From Prevotella sp. P5-108 (GTDB lineage Bacteria; Bacteroidota; Bacteroidia; Bacteroidales; Bacteroidaceae): DNA of 64,000 nt. This document shows, in pieces, positions 56,171-64,000 of this stretch. The notes under the pieces are model-generated. The model saw only the letters and a program-made list of their open reading frames with translations, was not told where the DNA came from and made no database searches. The DNA is taken from contig NZ_NPJJ01000008.1 of the NCBI RefSeq assembly GCF_002251385.1, positions 91,307 to 155,306 on the forward strand. Reading direction: 5' to 3'. The position numbers and the translations under genes were made by a program. The stretch's first letter is position 1; each line of letters starts with the position of its first letter.

Positions 56171-59100
56171 TTAGTTATATGCCACACCACCATATCTTTG
56201 ACTAACATAGTTGTAAATGGTATCGCGGTAGTAGTTTATACTTTCTTCGCTATAACTCTCTGGAAGTTCCTGCCACAAAACATCACGTATGGTAATGATA
56301 AGAGTAGCACGAGTCGTTGGCTTGTCAAATGGATGATCCATTCCAGACAACTGTTCCTTTATTTTAGCAAGCAACTCTATGGCTACATCCTTCAGCTTTT
56401 TGACTTCTGTCTTTGACAGATTGTCTTTCAATAGGAGGTCATAGAGCGAGAGCTCTTCATCACTCTTGAATCCTTCTTGTACATAACGCTTCTCTTCTTC
56501 GCTGAGAGATTGAGACAGATGCATCAACTCCTCGAAGGTCTTCTCTATCGTTGCGCGATTCTGCTCTTGGTTATACGCTTGAATAATCTCCTGATACTTT
56601 TCGTAAAAGTTAATTCTTGATGGATTCTCTGCCAATAGTCGAGCCAGACGCTCCTGAAGTAAGTCTTGAATGTCTCTTAGTACGAGGTTTTTATCTTCTC
56701 GTTTAGCGAACTCTCGTCTAAGCAAATCGAAATCAATACCGCTTATGTCGAATCTCCGACCACTACCATCAGCAACCATCATAGCATTGGAATCTATTTC
56801 AAGATGCTCATTGACAATATCATTGATTGCTACACTCAGGTCTGTGATGTCCGCGTGCTTACGCTTTTTCTGTAATTCCTTGTAGATGGCTTCCAGAGCA
56901 TCTTTCTTTTTGCGCATGTCTTCGGTTATATCTTCACGGTCGAGATATTTCCAAAGTTTGAGCAAGGTTGTCGCAAATGTGCAGAACGACTTACGGGTTT
57001 CAATCTTATCACAAAGTTGGTTTGCTGCCTTCTTCAGAAGTGACAGTTTCTCAAATGACATTGCATCAATGAGTTCCTGCAATTCAAAACCTTTTTCATG
57101 CAGGAATGTTTCCGCTGTCGCAATGATTTCCCAAACATTCTTTATCAGTTCTTCCTTGTTGACTGTAGGGTCGTTGCCGCCGTCTCCGCCATCAGGATTG
57201 GCTGTATAGTCAGCCAGTGCTTGGCGGAGTGCTTTCACAATGCCAATATAGTCGATGACAAGCCCATTCGACTTACCTTCTGCCACACGGTTTGCACGGG
57301 CAATGGTCTGCATCAAGGTATGCGCCTTCATTGGCTTGTCAATATAAAGGCATGACAGCGTTTTTACGTCAAAACCTGTCAGCCACATGGCGCAGACAAA
57401 GACCACCCGCAGTTTGCCGTCGGCATCCTTGAATTCCTTGTCCAACTCCCTTTTCTCCATCTTCTCACGATGTGGAGTGATATCAAGTCGCCATTTCTTG
57501 AATGTCTGTATCTCGTTCTGCTCCTGCGATACAACAACTGCCATTTCGGTTTCTTCCATCCATTGCAGCTTACGCTTCATCTCCTGAACTTCCTGTTGCC
57601 ATGGATCTTGCTCAATACGTTTGCGTAGAGCCTTTATCTCTTTTTGCCAATACTCCTGCACGTAGTTATACATGCGGACGCAAGTTACCTTGTTGAAGCT
57701 TACCATCATGGCCTTACCACTCGTCCACAAGTCGCTATAATGGCGCACAAAGTCCTGTGCCACTACTCGCAGTCGTTTCTCAGCGGTCAACAAATGTACT
57801 TCCTGTGCAAACTCACGCTCTAGTTTAGCTTGCTGTGAAGGATCCAAGTCCTCTTCATCCAATCTGGCAGCAATCTCTGCATTGATTTCCGGATTCTTCA
57901 GTTCCTGTAGCTTCTCACCACGATTCTCGTAATAAAGAGGCACGGTTGCTTTATCCTCCACGGCACGCTTGAAGTCATAGACCGAAACATACTGCCCGAA
58001 GGTACGTGCTGTGATATTGTCATCCCTGAGCAAAGGTGTACCAGTGAAGCCGATACGGTTTGCCGTTGGCAGCATGTGCATGAGGTTGTCGGCAAAGACA
58101 CCATTCTGGGTACGATGGGCTTCATCACTCATCACAATGATGTCATGGTCAGGATAGATAGGCTCGGCATCTGCCTTGTTAAACTTCTGTATCAATGAGA
58201 AAATGAACGAAGGGTTGCCTTGCAGTTTCTGCCGTAGGTCATCACCGCTATGGGCGATGAACTGCTTGGCTTTCAATCCGCCCAACAGTCCGCAATTCTC
58301 GAAGGTGTCACTTATCTGTTTGTTCAATTCGTCGCGGTCGGTCAGTACAACTATCGTTGGTGAGCCTTCAAACTTACGTCTTATCTTCTGAGCCAGGAAT
58401 ACCATCGAATAACTCTTGCCAGAGCCTTGGGTGTGCCAGAACACACCCAGTTTACCTTTCATCGCCTCACGATGGCGATACATTTCCACTGCTTGGTTCA
58501 CCCCGAGGTATTGGTGGTTACGTGCCAGAATCTTCACCGTCGAACCACCGCTATGGTCGAAGAGAATAAAGTTTTCAAGCAAATCCAGCAGGTTCTCCTT
58601 CTTGCAGATGCCGCGGAGCATCGTTGGCAGTTCGATGTTGCCATGGTCCAATTCCGTCAGTCGTTTCCACTCATGAAAGAACTCCCACTTTGACCCTACC
58701 GTACCCACACGGCTCTCCATGCCATTGCTAAGCATGATCATGGCATTGTGGTGGAACAGGTGAGGGATGGTATCAAGGTAGTCGCGATAGTTGTCGGTAT
58801 AAGCATTCTGTATGTCCTGGTCATGATTCTTCAGTTCGATGAAGATGACAGGAAGACCATTCACGAAGCACACTACATCTGCTCTGCGCTTGTGGATAGG
58901 TCCTTTTATCCAAAGCTCTCTGACGGCAATAAACTCGTTGTTATCGACATTGGCAAAGTCCATAACCTTGGCACGTACCAGCTCTGTCTCGCCATTAGGT
59001 TTCAGGCGAGTGACAGGCACACCATCACGCAGATACTGGTATTTCTCCTCGTTGATCTGCATCAGCGTCTGCGAGCTCATGTAGCTTGTCATACGCTCGA

Positions 59101-59326
59101 CGGCTTCTGTCAACTGCTTGTCGGTCATCCAAGGATTCAGACGTTTCAGAGCCTGGCGCAGGTGACGAGTTAGCACCACTTCATGCTGAGTCTTGCGTCC
59201 AAGTGTTCCTTGTTCGCCAAGCACTTCGTTATCGAAGGCATACACAGATTTCCAACCAAGTTCTTGTTCCAGCAACTCGGCTGTCGATTTCTGTATCAGC
59301 AGGTCTTCGCTATAGTCTTTTGCCAT
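56171..59326 (-). CDS. hsdR: Type I restriction enzyme, R subunit
   Basis: The 1051-residue motor-nuclease has an N-terminal PD-(D/E)xK nuclease domain (RRADVVCFVNGLPVIFIELK) and a superfamily 2 helicase core: Walker A QGSGKSYSMVFLA, Walker B VMSDEAHRTQ, TGTPLL motif III, and KTLSCLYIDKPM plus QTIARANRV for motifs V and VI. The C-terminal helical region (about 800-1051) mediates assembly with HsdM/HsdS. It translocates DNA and cleaves at sites lacking HsdM methylation. Last gene of the operon, 7 bp after the small membrane protein gene. More AT-rich than the rest of the window. Confidence 0.95.
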   Translation of the reverse strand: MAKDYSEDLLIQKSTAELLEQELGWKSVYAFDNEVLGEQGTLGRKTQHEVVLTRHLRQALKRLNPWMTDKQLTEAVERMTSYMSSQTLMQINEEKYQYLRDGVPVTRLKPNGETELVRAKVMDFANVDNNEFIAVRELWIKGPIHKRRADVVCFVNGLPVIFIELKNHDQDIQNAYTDNYRDYLDTIPHLFHHNAMIMLSNGMESRVGTVGSKWEFFHEWKRLTELDHGNIELPTMLRGICKKENLLDLLENFILFDHSGGSTVKILARNHQYLGVNQAVEMYRHREAMKGKLGVFWHTQGSGKSYSMVFLAQKIRRKFEGSPTIVVLTDRDELNKQISDTFENCGLLGGLKAKQFIAHSGDDLRQKLQGNPSFIFSLIQKFNKADAEPIYPDHDIIVMSDEAHRTQNGVFADNLMHMLPTANRIGFTGTPLLRDDNITARTFGQYVSVYDFKRAVEDKATVPLYYENRGEKLQELKNPEINAEIAARLDEEDLDPSQQAKLEREFAQEVHLLTAEKRLRVVAQDFVRHYSDLWTSGKAMMVSFNKVTCVRMYNYVQEYWQKEIKALRKRIEQDPWQQEVQEMKRKLQWMEETEMAVVVSQEQNEIQTFKKWRLDITPHREKMEKRELDKEFKDADGKLRVVFVCAMWLTGFDVKTLSCLYIDKPMKAHTLMQTIARANRVAEGKSNGLVIDYIGIVKALRQALADYTANPDGGDGGNDPTVNKEELIKNVWEIIATAETFLHEKGFELQELIDAMSFEKLSLLKKAANQLCDKIETRKSFCTFATTLLKLWKYLDREDITEDMRKKKDALEAIYKELQKKRKHADITDLSVAINDIVNEHLEIDSNAMMVADGSGRRFDISGIDFDLLRREFAKREDKNLVLRDIQDLLQERLARLLAENPSRINFYEKYQEIIQAYNQEQNRATIEKTFEELMHLSQSLSEEEKRYVQEGFKSDEELSLYDLLLKDNLSKTEVKKLKDVAIELLAKIKEQLSGMDHPFDKPTTRATLIITIRDVLWQELPESYSEESINYYRDTIYNYVSQRYGGVAYN

Positions 59327-59333
59327 AATGAAA

Positions 59334-59732
59334 CTATACTTTTATCTCTTTATGAAGTTCACTTAATTCTTTTTGAAGCGAAAAATCGTTTTGAAGAAGT
59401 TGCGTTTCTCGAATCTTCATGAATTGATGATTCATTTGCAATTGTTTCAACTTTATCTCCAATTCTTTATGGTCATTGGTAGTTGTTTGTAATTTGTCTT
59501 GAATAACTTTGATTTCAAACTCCAAATTTCTGATAGCCACAGCATTGTAAAATGCTTCTATTCGATACAGTGAAAGATGTTCACTGCTAGTCATTCTACT
59601 GTTTTCTCGCATCACTCTTGCCAATAGTTTGGTAGACTGATTGCTCGACCTAATTGAAAAGAAGGTCAATATCGCAGAGGCAATAATGCTGAGAACTGCA
59701 ATGGTAATTGTTATAAATTCGTAAGTATTCAT
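59334..59732 (-). CDS. Small membrane-anchored coiled-coil protein inside the type I RM operon
   Basis: The 132-residue protein begins with one hydrophobic segment (FITITIAVLSIIASAILTFF, about 5-24), with the N-terminus probably outside, followed by about 100 residues dominated by heptad-type helices (IRNLEFEIKVIQDKLQTT; LEIKLKQLQMNHQFMKI; FSLQKELSELHKEIKV). No family recognised. It sits 15 bp after hsdS and 7 bp before hsdR on the same strand, so it is certainly co-transcribed. Possible roles: membrane tethering or regulation of the R-M complex (speculation). Confidence 0.65.
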   Translation of the reverse strand: MNTYEFITITIAVLSIIASAILTFFSIRSSNQSTKLLARVMRENSRMTSSEHLSLYRIEAFYNAVAIRNLEFEIKVIQDKLQTTTNDHKELEIKLKQLQMNHQFMKIRETQLLQNDFSLQKELSELHKEIKV

Positions 59733-59747
59733 ATCTATTTATTTTGT

Positions 59748-60953
59748 CTATACTGCTATCTCGCCGCTCATCAGTTTGGGAAGCAGACGGTCGCGCGCTT
59801 CGGTTAGGAAGCGGATTTGAGATTGGAGAGTAATAATACCTAATATATAGTTTGAAACTGTTCTTTCAAAATCATCCAACCATTTCTTCTCAGGAATAAG
59901 AATCTTCATTTCACCAATTCTTATTGGACTCACATTTTGTTGAGCAGCTCCATTCGCCAAATTATTGACCTCAATAAACATATCCCTGCTTCTAAATAGA
60001 CAATATGTATATGCTTTATATGCAGATTTGAGTTTTGCAACTCGTTGGTTCAGTAAATAATTTTTGCCATTAACAATGCAGACTCTGCCAACATTGCCAG
60101 TAAGTGAAAGCAGGATATCACCATCTTCAAGGATACAGTGTTTGGGCATCTTTTCCGGAATAGATGCTATTTTACTAACATTTTCTCCGTCAAATGCACC
60201 ATCCTTTACATTTTTGATTGTCACGATTTTGTATATGCCATCTTCCATAAATGCAGAACTCTTGAAGGCATAACCACTTTGCAATTCTATAATTGTTTTA
60301 ATAGGCTTCTTCTCCCATCCCTCTGGCACGCCATCGACAATCTTGGTGTTTTCGTGTCCGGGGAAGTGGAGGTCAAAGAACCATTCCTTATAGAGTCGCT
60401 GAGCAACTTCTTCCAATAGCTTTATCTGCTTCTGATAATTCTCTATCAATGAGTCGTAGCGAGAGAGGATAGAGGCTATGCGGTGTTGAGTTTCCATGGA
60501 AGGTAATTTAACCTCCATGTTTCTTAATGCAGTTAAGCTAATCGTTCTTTGAGCAGCACCTATTGCAACAGTATCTGCTTGCATAAAGAAATCCCGTGTT
60601 AGCATCACATAATAAAGGAAACGAGAATCTGCTATCTCATTATTAGGACGAAGAATGGCAATATGCCTTTGAAAAGCAAATGGTATATTCTCTTTGATAA
60701 GTGCAGGTTTTCCAAATGATCCTACAACCGAATACAGAATATCATTGCACTTTGCTTTGCGAATATCATTGAGGTTATTGTAATATTCTAAAGGTACAAA
60801 CATAGTGTTGCCAAAGTCAATATGATTAGTAGCATCAATATTGGCAATGGTCACAAAAGGTACACCACTATTTGATTTTGGTGGTGGTAAATGGTCACCA
60901 TCAGATATACTATGGCAACAATCTTTCAATTTCACTTTCTTCCACTCACTCAT
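59748..60953 (-). CDS. hsdS: Type I restriction-modification specificity subunit
   Basis: The 401-residue protein has two target-recognition domains separated by conserved helical spacers. TRD1 (about 1-165) shows WKKVKLKDCCHSISDGDHL and ends PSMETQHRIASILSRYDSLIENY, the first helical repeat; TRD2 (about 210-365) shows ELQSGYAFKSSAFMEDGIYK and ends with the second helical repeat (TEARDRLLPKLMSGEIAV). Each TRD reads half of a bipartite recognition sequence. The start overlaps the end of the DUF1016 gene by 4 bp (ATGA). The recognition site cannot be derived from sequence. Confidence 0.95.
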   Translation of the reverse strand: MSEWKKVKLKDCCHSISDGDHLPPPKSNSGVPFVTIANIDATNHIDFGNTMFVPLEYYNNLNDIRKAKCNDILYSVVGSFGKPALIKENIPFAFQRHIAILRPNNEIADSRFLYYVMLTRDFFMQADTVAIGAAQRTISLTALRNMEVKLPSMETQHRIASILSRYDSLIENYQKQIKLLEEVAQRLYKEWFFDLHFPGHENTKIVDGVPEGWEKKPIKTIIELQSGYAFKSSAFMEDGIYKIVTIKNVKDGAFDGENVSKIASIPEKMPKHCILEDGDILLSLTGNVGRVCIVNGKNYLLNQRVAKLKSAYKAYTYCLFRSRDMFIEVNNLANGAAQQNVSPIRIGEMKILIPEKKWLDDFERTVSNYILGIITLQSQIRFLTEARDRLLPKLMSGEIAV

Positions 60954-62038
60954 ACCTCATCCTCCTTTCTTTCATTTCCCCATTTAACGTTAGCAACTTC
61001 AAGGGACTTTTGTATCTGTTGTATGAGGACATCGCGCGGAGGCAATTCTGTCATATACTGAGCGACTTTTATTCCCGATTTGTCGAGTTGGAGTAGTTCA
61101 ATCTGTTCCTCACCGCCTTCGGTACAGAGCAAAAGACCAAGTGGAGTTTCTTCCCCCGGCTCCATTTCATTCTGCTCAAGCCAACGTAGATAGAGCTCCA
61201 TCTGTCCTTTGTATTGAGCCTTGAAGCGACCGAGTTTCAAGTCAATGGCAATAAGGCGATGTAGCTTGCGGTGATAGAACAGCAGGTCAAGATAGAAATC
61301 CTCTCCATCAATAATCATACGCTTTTGACGCTCAACAAAGCAGAACCCATTTCCAAGTTCAAGAATGAACTGTTCCAAATGTGCTACAAGACTGTCTTCC
61401 AAGTCCTTCTCGCTATACATGCCTTTTAACCCAGTAAATTCAAGGAAATAAGGGCTTTTGAATACTACATCAGGAGAAACTACTTTATTATCTCTGACAT
61501 TGGCAAGTTCCTGTTTTACAACTTCCTCAGGCTTTGACGACAATGCTGTACGTTCGTATAGCATTCCATCAATTTCCTTGCGAAGTCGGTTGCGTCCCCA
61601 TAATTCATTTGCTGCTAACGTTAAATAGAATTCTTTTTGCAATTCATCTTTGAGAGAAAGTACCTCTATGAAATGAGACCAACTTAATTTAGTCGCAAGT
61701 TGTGACACAATTTTCTCTTCTTTGATTTGTTGAGCAAATTGCATCATTCTTCGGACGTTTCGTATTTCAAAACCTTTACTGCCGTATAGTGCTTGCAATT
61801 GTGTCGCCACTTGCGGCACAATTTGCTTTCCGTATGTAGCTCGCTCATTTCCAAGTACAACACGGTTGATTCGCTCGCCAATATGCCAGTACATCATGGT
61901 AAGCTCATAGTTGGCTGTAGATGCCACATGGATTCGCGCTTCGTCAATGATTTGGCGGAGGTCAGTCATCAAATTTTCAACTACTGCACCCATTGCTGAA
62001 ATGTCAGTTGACCCTATTGGTTTTATCTCGTTTGCCAT
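60950..62038 (-). CDS. DUF1016/YhcG-type PDDEXK protein inside the type I RM operon
   Basis: The 362-residue protein has the DUF1016 N-terminal helical domain (LMTDLRQIIDEARIHVAST; YWHIGERINRVVLGNERATYG; RRMMQFAQQI) and a C-terminal PDDEXK nuclease-like domain: FYLDLLFYHRKLHRLIAIDL followed by KLGRFKAQYKGQM, in which Asp and Lys positions match the D-(x)n-D/E-x-K pattern. The family is common in defence islands and is often adjacent to type I R-M genes, but its action is unproven. It lies between hsdM (3 bp gap) and hsdS (4 bp overlap). Confidence 0.9.
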   Translation of the reverse strand: MANEIKPIGSTDISAMGAVVENLMTDLRQIIDEARIHVASTANYELTMMYWHIGERINRVVLGNERATYGKQIVPQVATQLQALYGSKGFEIRNVRRMMQFAQQIKEEKIVSQLATKLSWSHFIEVLSLKDELQKEFYLTLAANELWGRNRLRKEIDGMLYERTALSSKPEEVVKQELANVRDNKVVSPDVVFKSPYFLEFTGLKGMYSEKDLEDSLVAHLEQFILELGNGFCFVERQKRMIIDGEDFYLDLLFYHRKLHRLIAIDLKLGRFKAQYKGQMELYLRWLEQNEMEPGEETPLGLLLCTEGGEEQIELLQLDKSGIKVAQYMTELPPRDVLIQQIQKSLEVANVKWGNERKEDEV

Positions 62039-62041
62039 GAT

Positions 62042-63826
62042 TTACTTCGAGTTAAGGGTTTCCCATTCCTTCATGATCTCACTCATTAGCAAGTTGGCTT
62101 CTTTGTTGAGTGAGGCGAGCTCTGCATGAATCTCGTTCATACGTTCGTGGAAATCAATACCATCGTCCTCTACCTCTGCTACGCCTACGTATGCACCAGG
62201 AGTGAGGCTGTAGTTCTTTTCTTCTATTTCTGAGAGCGTGGCAATCTTGCAGAGTCCCGGCACATCCCGGTATTCGCCATTGAGGCCGAACTTCGAAGTG
62301 AGCCACTCGCGCTGACGGGCTGTCTCAAGCATAGCTTCTGCTTCTGCAATGCTTTCGTTCTGCTCACGCTCCACTCGCTTCTTCTCCTTTCGGACAGCAT
62401 TGGCTACGGCATCCTTCGCTGCCTGCTTGATGGCTACCAGCTCTTCCTCGCATTGCTGCAAGGTTCTGCCATCAAGGGCGTCATTGTATTCAGCCACCAA
62501 CTGACGGTATTTCTCTGTCTCCCCACGATACAGATGGACAATAGCTTGCAAGTTTTTTAACTGCCATTCAGACCACTCATTGAGAGTACGGTCAACGACT
62601 GTGTAATAGTTTCGAGCATCGATGAAAAGTACACGATTCTTATTCTCTAAACGCTTTGCCTTATCGAAGAACCACAGCGAGCATGGCAGCGAAAGGGTGT
62701 AGAAGAAGTTATTGCCCACACTGACCATCACATCAACATCACCAGTCAGTACAAGTTTCTCTCGGATGTCACGATCCTTGTTTGCGCTATCTGTTGCCGA
62801 CGATGCCATTACGAAGCCTGCACGACCATGGTCATTGAGATAGGCATAGAAGTAAGAAATCCAAAGGTAGTTAGCATTGCCAATCTCCTTTGTCTTGGCA
62901 TTCACACCCGGCAAGCCAAAAGGCAAACGACCTGCTGCTGATGCGGATTCGGACTTTACTTTATCTACATTGAAAGGAGGATTAGCCATTACATAGTCAC
63001 ACTTGCCAGCCAGATTGTGAGCATCATGGTAGAATGAATTGGCTTCATCACCAGAGATGATGCGACCATTCAAGCCATGTACAGCCATATTCATCAAACA
63101 GAGCTGAGCATTGTACTCAACCTTTTCCTGACCGTAGAAGGTCATCTGGGTGTTGGCGTTCATGCCTCCAGCATTCACGAAATCGCCTGTTTGAACGAAC
63201 ATACCTCCTGAACCACAAGCGGGATCGAGCATCACACCTTGTTTTGGTTCCAGTACATTGACAAGCATCTTTACTAATGATTTTGGAGTAAAGAATACAC
63301 CATCATCTGAAGCTACAGCCTTGGCAAACTTCGAGAGGAAGTATTCATAGATGCGGCCAATCACATCGCCACCAATCTCGTCCAGCGTCTTATTGTTGAA
63401 AATGCGAAGCAGTTCATGCAACAGCTCATCGCTGAACATCGTATATGACTTTGGCAGAATACCGGTCAATTGTTCGCTCTGCTCCTCTACCAATGTCATG
63501 GCATGGTTTACCGCCTCGCCCAAAGGCTGGTTGTCCGGGAGATTGACCAAATAGTCAAACTGGGCCTCACGAGGAAGGTAGAGCGCACTTTTTGCCGCAA
63601 AGTCACTTGGTTCAACAGGCATTACGCGACCACCACGGCTTGGACGATTCTTCAGCAATTCAGCTTCAACCATCTTGAAGCGACTATATGCGTACCTTAG
63701 AAACAGCAATGCCAATACCGGCATACAGTATTGGCTCGATGTCAATTTACTACCTGCACGAAGCAAGTCAGCCGACTCCCAAAGGTCAGCTTCCAGTTTG
63801 CGGATATTTATCTTGTTGTCTGCCAT
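62042..63826 (-). CDS. hsdM: Type I restriction-modification DNA methyltransferase subunit
   Basis: The 594-residue adenine methyltransferase has an N-terminal helical HsdM_N domain (ESADLLRAGSKLTSSQYC) and the N6_Mtase core: SAM motif VMLDPACGSGGMFVQTG and catalytic motif YVMANPPFNVDK (NPPF). A helical C-terminal segment (about 470-594) is typical of the larger class. It pairs with HsdS to modify the recognition site and protects host DNA. It is the first gene of the operon: hsdM, DUF1016, hsdS, small TM protein, hsdR. Confidence 0.95.
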   Translation of the reverse strand: MADNKINIRKLEADLWESADLLRAGSKLTSSQYCMPVLALLFLRYAYSRFKMVEAELLKNRPSRGGRVMPVEPSDFAAKSALYLPREAQFDYLVNLPDNQPLGEAVNHAMTLVEEQSEQLTGILPKSYTMFSDELLHELLRIFNNKTLDEIGGDVIGRIYEYFLSKFAKAVASDDGVFFTPKSLVKMLVNVLEPKQGVMLDPACGSGGMFVQTGDFVNAGGMNANTQMTFYGQEKVEYNAQLCLMNMAVHGLNGRIISGDEANSFYHDAHNLAGKCDYVMANPPFNVDKVKSESASAAGRLPFGLPGVNAKTKEIGNANYLWISYFYAYLNDHGRAGFVMASSATDSANKDRDIREKLVLTGDVDVMVSVGNNFFYTLSLPCSLWFFDKAKRLENKNRVLFIDARNYYTVVDRTLNEWSEWQLKNLQAIVHLYRGETEKYRQLVAEYNDALDGRTLQQCEEELVAIKQAAKDAVANAVRKEKKRVEREQNESIAEAEAMLETARQREWLTSKFGLNGEYRDVPGLCKIATLSEIEEKNYSLTPGAYVGVAEVEDDGIDFHERMNEIHAELASLNKEANLLMSEIMKEWETLNSK

Positions 63827-63886
63827 TTGATCTCTGCTTTAAGGTCGTTCATTGCTTACAAGGTCGCTCATTTTGACTATTCCTAA

Positions 63887-63921
63887 AATTAGTTGACAGA
63901 ATTGGATGCGATTAACTAATT
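63887..63921. promoter_or_regulatory. Inverted repeat upstream of hsdM
   Basis: AATTAGTT (63887-63894) and AACTAATT (63914-63921) are perfect 8-bp inverted arms 19 bp apart, about 60 bp upstream of the hsdM start. It may be an operator (inference). No consensus promoter box was found in the 174 bp to the window edge, and no gene. Confidence 0.35.
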
Positions 63922-64000
63922 AGGTTTACTACTTTTATTCAGTTCTCTGTTTTACTTTACAAGTTCTGTTAGTTGAACTGATTTGTTTTACAAGATTTCA

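Noticed and set aside
1..64000. tRNA, rRNA or riboswitch
   Set aside because: No cloverleaf, rRNA or known riboswitch pattern was recognised by eye; a covariance-model scan would be decisive.

Overview
The window looks like chromosomal DNA of a Bacteroidales bacterium, most likely a Prevotella-type member of the Prevotellaceae (inference). Reasons: a SusC/SusD outer-membrane pair with DUF4843 and PKD-like lipoproteins, a PG_1098-type methyltransferase, BACON-domain and DUF4476 proteins, a C-terminal tail typical of Prevotella secreted proteins, and about fifteen upstream sites fitting the Bacteroidetes promoter TTTG-N19..21-TAnnTTTG. Most of the window is GC-rich. The stretches near 41.9-43.5 kb and 56.2-64 kb are visibly more AT-rich and look acquired.

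Layout. 1-12.2 kb holds carbohydrate genes: a GH106 rhamnosidase-like enzyme (cut by the window edge), the xylB-xylA operon, a GH2 mannosidase-like enzyme with N-terminal discoidin-like modules, and a GH3 glucosidase/xylosidase. 12.3-16.5 kb has two small secreted proteins (one broken by an in-frame amber codon), a sialidase-like BNR protein and a PG_1098 family methyltransferase. 16.6-21.3 kb is a housekeeping run: a GNAT-like protein, parE and a PDZ/S41 C-terminal processing protease. A xylE-type symporter follows on the minus strand, then two tandem repeats and a secreted Ig-like protein whose 3' end is itself repeated. 25.0-35.6 kb is one six-gene operon: SusC, SusD, DUF4843 lipoprotein, PKD-like lipoprotein, a large zinc metalloprotease and a BACON lipoprotein. 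I read it as a protein/peptide foraging locus. 36.1-41.8 kb has an AAA/DUF4143 ATPase with a 33-bp repeat array in its leader, then folP-cdaA and pta-ackA.

41.9-48.3 kb contains a small low-GC island (a secreted protein, a 59-aa lipoprotein, an IS66 transposase remnant) and a MacAB-TolC-like efflux operon whose TolC gene carries a -1 frameshift. 48.4-53.7 kb has a ZnuD-like TonB receptor, a His/Cys-rich membrane protein, a BamE/DUF4476 protein and myo-inositol-phosphate synthase. At 54.0-56.0 kb one open frame joins a secreted endonuclease/phosphatase to the C-terminal half of tyrosyl-tRNA synthetase. 56.2-63.8 kb is a five-gene type I restriction-modification operon carrying two additional genes, a DUF1016 PDDEXK protein and an unrecognised membrane coiled-coil protein.

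Structure not explained by genes: three copies of a 90-bp intergenic element built from three 22-bp units between 8-bp inverted ends, each 110-190 bp downstream of a stop codon; and four tandem arrays with periods of 21, 21, 33 and 42 bp, all multiples of three. The EEP-phosphatase/TyrRS chimera and these repeat families are what most deserve a second look. No tRNA, rRNA or CRISPR array was recognised.
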